A program made the position numbers and the translations under genes. A stretch of 9,233 bases of DNA from assembly GCA_023394255.1 (NCBI GenBank), contig JAEXAZ010000227.1, positions 1 through 9,233 on the forward strand. Direction: 5' to 3'. Position 1 is the first letter of the stretch, and each line of letters begins with the position of its first letter. The stretch comes from Bacillota bacterium (GTDB lineage: Bacteria; Bacillota; Clostridia; Oscillospirales; Ruminococcaceae). The notes under the pieces were generated by a model. The model was not told where the DNA came from. It did not search any database and worked only from the letters and a program-made list of their open reading frames with translations. Of the stretch, positions 6,228 to 9,233 are shown piece after piece.

Positions 6228-6992
6228 CTACAAACGCCTTGCAGGATAATTTTTACCGAACATGCCGCGCTCCCTGCGTTTGCGCCGGGCCCTCGCAACA
6301 TTAATTGTAATGGAAGCGCCCAAAGCAACGATCAGGAAAACCGGAACCAGCCACCGGCTGTACTGGTCATCAGAAGAAAGCAGCTCCGTCCATGCGTCGT
6401 CGACGGCCAGATTGAGTTCAGGCGGCAGATCTTTCCAGAGTTCCGTCTTTGCAATGACATCCTCAGGTGGATAAGCCACAGGATCTTCCGTAATCTCCGG
6501 CGGCAGGATCGCCAGCGCCGCATCATTCGGTGAGCTGTAACCAATATATTCAATATTGGAAGCGCCAACTTCAGCTTCCAGCAGGAAATTAATAAACATT
6601 TCCGCGCATTCTTTGTTTTTCGCGCCTTTGGGGATCACCATGGCATCAACAAAACGGTTGGTTCCTTCATCCGGGACAAAAAATCCCAGATCAGGGTTGT
6701 CCGCCATCATCGTAATCGCGTCGCCCGCGTAATAAGGCGCAATGGCGGCCTCGCCGCCAATCATTTTGTCGAACACCTCGTCCATGACATACGCCTGGAC
6801 CAGCAGCTTCTGCTGTTTCAACTCATCAGTAGCCTGCGCAAGCTGTTCGGTATTTTCGGGGTTCATCGGATAACCAAGACGTTTGAGCGCAATGCCGAAA
6901 TCATCCCTTGGATTGGCGAACATTAAAATCTGGCCCATATATTTCTCGTTCCAAAGCAAATCCCAGCTTCCGAGATCCTCTTCGTCCACCAT
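6228..6992 (-). CDS. potD: PotD-like C-terminal lobe with membrane anchor (after the in-frame stop)
   Basis: This 254-residue stretch is the second lobe of a polyamine-binding protein. It has SWDLLWNEKYMGQILM (9-24), the PRD element typical of PotD (28-30), the ligand-side YYAGDA (87-92), and the GYSSPNDAA helix (151-159). After the usual PotD end comes a transmembrane segment (about 214-233, starting WLVPVFLIVALG) and a basic tail RARRKRRER. By the positive-inside rule this leaves the lobe outside and the tail in the cytoplasm. If translated alone from the ATG directly after the TGA it would lack a signal peptide and half of the ligand site. No ribosome site is seen before that ATG, so only termination-reinitiation could start here. 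The stop is TAG. It is most likely part of one protein with the upstream half. Confidence 0.75.
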   Translation of the reverse strand: MVDEEDLGSWDLLWNEKYMGQILMFANPRDDFGIALKRLGYPMNPENTEQLAQATDELKQQKLLVQAYVMDEVFDKMIGGEAAIAPYYAGDAITMMADNPDLGFFVPDEGTNRFVDAMVIPKGAKNKECAEMFINFLLEAEVGASNIEYIGYSSPNDAALAILPPEITEDPVAYPPEDVIAKTELWKDLPPELNLAVDDAWTELLSSDDQYSRWLVPVFLIVALGASITINVARARRKRRERGMFGKNYPARRL

Positions 6993-7472
6993 TCATTTAT
7001 TATAAATGATGCCCACCGTGCCCCACGTATAAGGGACGGAGTATTCGCCTGTGGGGTCAAAAACAGGATTCAAAAAGTTCCGGTTGATATTCCTGAAGTT
7101 CGGAATATTGTTGAAGTCCAGCTTTTCCAGCATATTTTCCCGAATCATGCGCGCAATCATATAATCGCTGGGAATCAGAAGATCATAGTTTGCGCCGCCG
7201 TTTCGAAGGCGCGCGTAAACCTCTTCATTTGTGGAAAACGTGGTATAATTCACCTGGATACCGGTCAGCTGCTCAAATTCCTTTACCACATCCAGGCTGT
7301 CATCGGAACCGTCAGCAATATATTCGCCCCAGTTGTGCACATTCAGCGTTTTCCCCTGCCCCTGAAAGCGGGCATAATAGGACTCATCAGCAACTCCCAC
7401 TTCCGCATAGGCCGGAATAGAAAGGGACAGCGCCGCAACGGCGGCAATCATAAGAACCGCAAGCTTTTTCAT
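6993..7472 (-). CDS. potD: PotD-like N-terminal lobe with signal peptide (before the in-frame stop)
   Basis: These 159 residues form the first lobe of a spermidine/putrescine-type substrate-binding protein. A signal peptide with Lys-Lys start and hydrophobic core ends at AYA-E (21-24), a signal peptidase I site. There is no lipobox cysteine, although Gram-positive PotD proteins are normally lipoproteins. Family landmarks are VHNWGEYI (45-52, with ligand-contacting Trp/Tyr positions), YDLLIPSDYMI (96-106), and PYTWGTVGIIYN (147-158), which is near the crossing into lobe two. Translation then stops at TGA (6995-6993). The ATG at 7472 overlaps the potC TGA (ATGA), with GAGGG about seven bases upstream. 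Without lobe two it should not bind polyamine stably, so as read the transporter would lack a working receptor. Polyamine preference cannot be settled here. Confidence 0.8.
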   Translation of the reverse strand: MKKLAVLMIAAVAALSLSIPAYAEVGVADESYYARFQGQGKTLNVHNWGEYIADGSDDSLDVVKEFEQLTGIQVNYTTFSTNEEVYARLRNGGANYDLLIPSDYMIARMIRENMLEKLDFNNIPNFRNINRNFLNPVFDPTGEYSVPYTWGTVGIIYNK

Positions 7473-8281
7473 ACGCGCGCCCTCACTTTTGCCTGGTTTT
7501 CCCGTTCCATCCGGGCGTCATTCAGGTTCACAATCAGCAGCACCGTCAGAACCACCAGGAAAATGATGGCGGAAAGCGCATTGATCTCCGGGCTTACCTT
7601 CCGCCTGGTCATCGAAAAGATCACGATCGGCAGCGTCTGGGAGGTAGCGCCGGAAACAAAGTAGCTGATAATGAAATCGTCGAGCGAATAGGTAAACGCC
7701 ATTAAAAAGCCCGAAACGATGCCCGGCATGATTTCCGGTATCACCACTTTCAGAAATGCCTGAAGCGGGCTGCAGCCCAGATCCTGTGCGGCCTCATAAA
7801 GCGAACTGTCCATCTGCCGCAGCTTTGGCAGTACATTCAGAATCACATACGGAACGTTGAAAGTAATGTGCGCCAATATCAGCGTCAGGAATCCGAAATC
7901 GAACTTCATCCCAAAATTCTTGATGAAAACAAACAGGAGCATCAGCGAGACGCCGGTCACGATCTCCGGATTAATCACCGGCATGTACGTAATATTCATC
8001 ACCACGCCGCGCATCCAGCGCTTCATGTTGGAAATCCCAATCGCCGCCATTGTCCCCAGTATCGTGGCGACAATGGATGATATGACCGCAATGATCAGCG
8101 TGTTTATCAATGCGCTGATGATCAGCTGGTTGGTAAACAGCTTCTGATACCACCCAAAAGTAAAGCCGGTCCAGGCGCCGCGGGATTTGGATTGATTGAA
8201 CGAAAATACGATCAGCACCAGAATCGGTGCATACAGGAACGCCAAAACCGCGCCCACATAAGATTTGGAGAGCCACTTCAT
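7469..8281 (-). CDS. potC: Spermidine/putrescine ABC transporter permease PotC
   Basis: This 270-residue inner-membrane permease is one of the two channel subunits of a PotABCD-type polyamine importer. It has the typical six hydrophobic segments (about 8-27, 53-83, 93-120, 128-152, 186-210 and 236-253). The EAA loop, EAAQDLGCSPLQAFLKVVIP (163-182), docks with the PotA ATPase. The region TYSLDDFIISYFVSG (197-211) is characteristic of PotC. Length is normal for the family. The ATG at 8281 shares one base with the potB TGA (TGATG), preceded by a G-rich ribosome site (AAGGGGGG) about nine bases upstream; its own TGA overlaps the potD ATG. No damage is visible, so loss of the transporter, if any, rests on potD. 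Confidence 0.95.
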   Translation of the reverse strand: MKWLSKSYVGAVLAFLYAPILVLIVFSFNQSKSRGAWTGFTFGWYQKLFTNQLIISALINTLIIAVISSIVATILGTMAAIGISNMKRWMRGVVMNITYMPVINPEIVTGVSLMLLFVFIKNFGMKFDFGFLTLILAHITFNVPYVILNVLPKLRQMDSSLYEAAQDLGCSPLQAFLKVVIPEIMPGIVSGFLMAFTYSLDDFIISYFVSGATSQTLPIVIFSMTRRKVSPEINALSAIIFLVVLTVLLIVNLNDARMERENQAKVRARV

Positions 8282-9090
8282 CAGAGAATGCCCCCCTTCT
8301 CTTCATCGCCAAACTGGTTGGTGACACTCATACACAGCAGAATCAGTACCATCAGCACCAATGCAATTGCAGAGCCCAGGTGAGGGTTGTATGCATTTCC
8401 AAGGAACTGCAGGTCAATCAGGTCCCCTATCAGCAGGTTTCCGCCGCCGCCCAGCATACGGGATATGATAAAGGTAGAGACAGACGGCACAAAAACCATG
8501 ATTACGCCCGAAGAGATACCCGGTACGGATAATGGGAATAAGACGTGTGTCACAACCTGCCTGGTGTTGCAGCCCAAGTCCTGCGCCGCCTCAATCAGGC
8601 TGTCAGGAATCTTCACCATAATGGAATAAAGCGGCAATATCATAAAGGGCAGGTAGTTATAAACCATTCCCAGTACAACCGCGCCGGACGTATTGATCAT
8701 ATGCAGCGGTCCGATGCCAAAATGGGCTAAGAATCGGTTGATCAGCCCGTTTTTTTCCAGAATCGTCATCCACGCATAGGTTCTGAGCAGAAAGTTCATC
8801 CACATCGGCAGCATAATCAGCATGATCATGCTGCGCTGGCCCGCTCCGCTTTTGCGGGAAATAATGAACGCCAGCGGATACGCGATCAGAAAGCAGACGA
8901 TAGTCGAAATGAAAGCCAGCCATACCGAACGGGTCAGTACCGGCGTATATTCCCCCACCTGTGAGATGTATTCCATCGTGAGGGTCCCCTCCGGAGTCGT
9001 AACGGCAAAGTACGCTACCAGAAGCAGCGGGGCAAGGATAAACACAATCATCCACAGCAGATAAGGAGCGGAAATGGATTTTGAGTTCAT
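8281..9090 (-). CDS. potB: Spermidine/putrescine ABC transporter permease PotB
   Basis: This 269-residue permease is the partner of PotC in the channel. Hydrophobic segments lie at about 8-30, 58-78, 87-109, 135-160, 190-210 and 238-256. The stretch LPMWMNFLLRTYAWMTIL (94-111) is typical of PotB/PotH. The EAA loop EAAQDLGCNTRQVVTHVLFP (167-186) contacts the ATPase, and PSVSTFIISRMLGGGGN (202-218) follows as in the family. The gene is complete. The ATG at 9090 overlaps the potA stop (ATGA), and GGAGG inside the potA coding end supplies its ribosome site. Gene order potA-potB-potC-potD matches the classical polyamine uptake operon, which makes this assignment firmer than similarity to generic permeases would. 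Confidence 0.95.
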   Translation of the reverse strand: MNSKSISAPYLLWMIVFILAPLLLVAYFAVTTPEGTLTMEYISQVGEYTPVLTRSVWLAFISTIVCFLIAYPLAFIISRKSGAGQRSMIMLIMLPMWMNFLLRTYAWMTILEKNGLINRFLAHFGIGPLHMINTSGAVVLGMVYNYLPFMILPLYSIMVKIPDSLIEAAQDLGCNTRQVVTHVLFPLSVPGISSGVIMVFVPSVSTFIISRMLGGGGNLLIGDLIDLQFLGNAYNPHLGSAIALVLMVLILLCMSVTNQFGDEEKGGIL

Positions 9091-9233
9091 GATTCCGCCT
9101 CCATCTTATGCATAATGTGAATATCGAAAGGGTCTACCTCCATTCCAATAAAGGCCCCGGGCTGCTCGCACCGGGTGGAATGGATCATCCATCGGCTTCC
9201 GTGTGCCTCCACAAGCATTTCGAAATGTACGCC
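9087..9233 (-). CDS. potA: PotA ATPase, C-terminal 48 residues (cut by window edge)
   Basis: The open frame enters from the right edge and ends at TGA (9089-9087). It reads GVHFEMLVEAHGSRWMIHST, then RCEQPGAFIGMEVDPFDIHI and the tail MHKMEAES. This fits the end of the TOBE-type regulatory domain that closes PotA-type ABC ATPases; the G-x-x-V-D/DP-x-DIHI pattern is usual there. The nucleotide-binding domain lies outside the window, so catalytic motifs cannot be checked. Its stop overlaps the potB ATG, and the potB ribosome site lies within its last codons. The operon promoter must lie further right. Confidence 0.85.
   Translation of the reverse strand, partial: GVHFEMLVEAHGSRWMIHSTRCEQPGAFIGMEVDPFDIHIMHKMEAES

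Larger units (their letters stand above)
6228..7472 (-). pseudogene. potD: potD-like gene interrupted by one in-frame TGA (whole span)
   Basis: The two halves below lie in the same frame with no base gained or lost: codon 160 is TGA (6995-6993) and codon 161 is ATG (6992-6990). Read through, they give a 414-codon PotD-type binding protein with signal peptide, both lobes and a C-terminal anchor. Family conservation continues smoothly across the stop (GIIYNK-stop-MVDEEDLGSWDLLW). This suggests a recent nonsense mutation, a base-call error, or stop-and-restart translation. Other genes here also end in TGA, so it is not a recoded sense codon. Confidence 0.72.

Noticed and set aside
5977..6249. 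90-codon plus-strand frame over the small sporulation-like gene
   Set aside because: It starts at TTG with no ribosome site, runs through the terminator hairpin into potD, and has low-complexity Ala/Ser/Thr composition. The 6006-6164 frame has AGGAGG and a sensible protein.
6954..6995. Selenocysteine at the potD TGA
   Set aside because: No clear SECIS-like hairpin follows the TGA, and this position is not a redox site in polyamine-binding proteins.
6993..6995. TGA read as tryptophan (altered genetic code)
   Set aside because: The XRE-cupin, acyl-CoA synthetase-like, phosphatase, clpC, potC, potB and potA frames all end naturally at TGA, and Trp is encoded by TGG throughout.

Overview
The window looks like chromosomal DNA from a spore-forming, anaerobic member of the Clostridia, perhaps Ruminococcaceae/Oscillospiraceae-like. 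The evidence is a T-box leader, a ClpC-type Clp ATPase with a UVR segment, strong AGGAGG-type ribosome sites, a sporulation-type small Gly/Cys-rich protein behind a sigma-K-like promoter, and fairly GC-rich coding sequence. The genus assignment is inference. No mobile element, CRISPR array, tRNA or rRNA is visible. All genes but one lie on the minus strand, so transcription runs right to left.

Reading the minus strand from the right end: positions 9233-6228 hold a potABCD-type polyamine ABC transporter operon. It contains the last 48 residues of PotA, complete PotB and PotC permeases, and the substrate-binding protein PotD. Every junction overlaps (ATGA or TGATG), which indicates tight translational coupling. 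PotD is interrupted by an in-frame TGA that is followed directly by an in-frame ATG. Its C-terminus carries a membrane anchor in place of the usual lipoprotein anchor. A perfect hairpin at 6182-6222 closes this operon and also the converging plus-strand gene.

That plus-strand gene (6006-6164) encodes a 52-residue membrane-segment and Gly/Cys-rich protein. It is preceded by a close match to the sigma-K promoter consensus and is probably a mother-cell sporulation protein. Divergent from it is clpC (5847-3352), followed 24 bases later by a HAD-family phosphatase with a TTG start (3327-2668).

The most interesting region is 2671-74. A promoter whose -35 box contains the phosphatase stop codon drives a leader of about 300 bases. 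This leader has all the hallmarks of a T-box riboswitch: an AGAGAG bulge, a GGTGAAA distal loop, a specifier loop best read as ATC (Ile), the GGGTGGTACC antiterminator, and a terminator with a T run. It controls a two-gene operon of an XRE-cupin regulator and an AMP-forming acyl-CoA synthetase-like enzyme, joined by an ATGA overlap. An acyl-CoA ligase induced by uncharged tRNA-Ile suggests, as inference, activation of a branched-chain acid such as 2-methylbutyrate for isoleucine synthesis by reductive carboxylation. A strong hairpin at 7-46 ends this operon.
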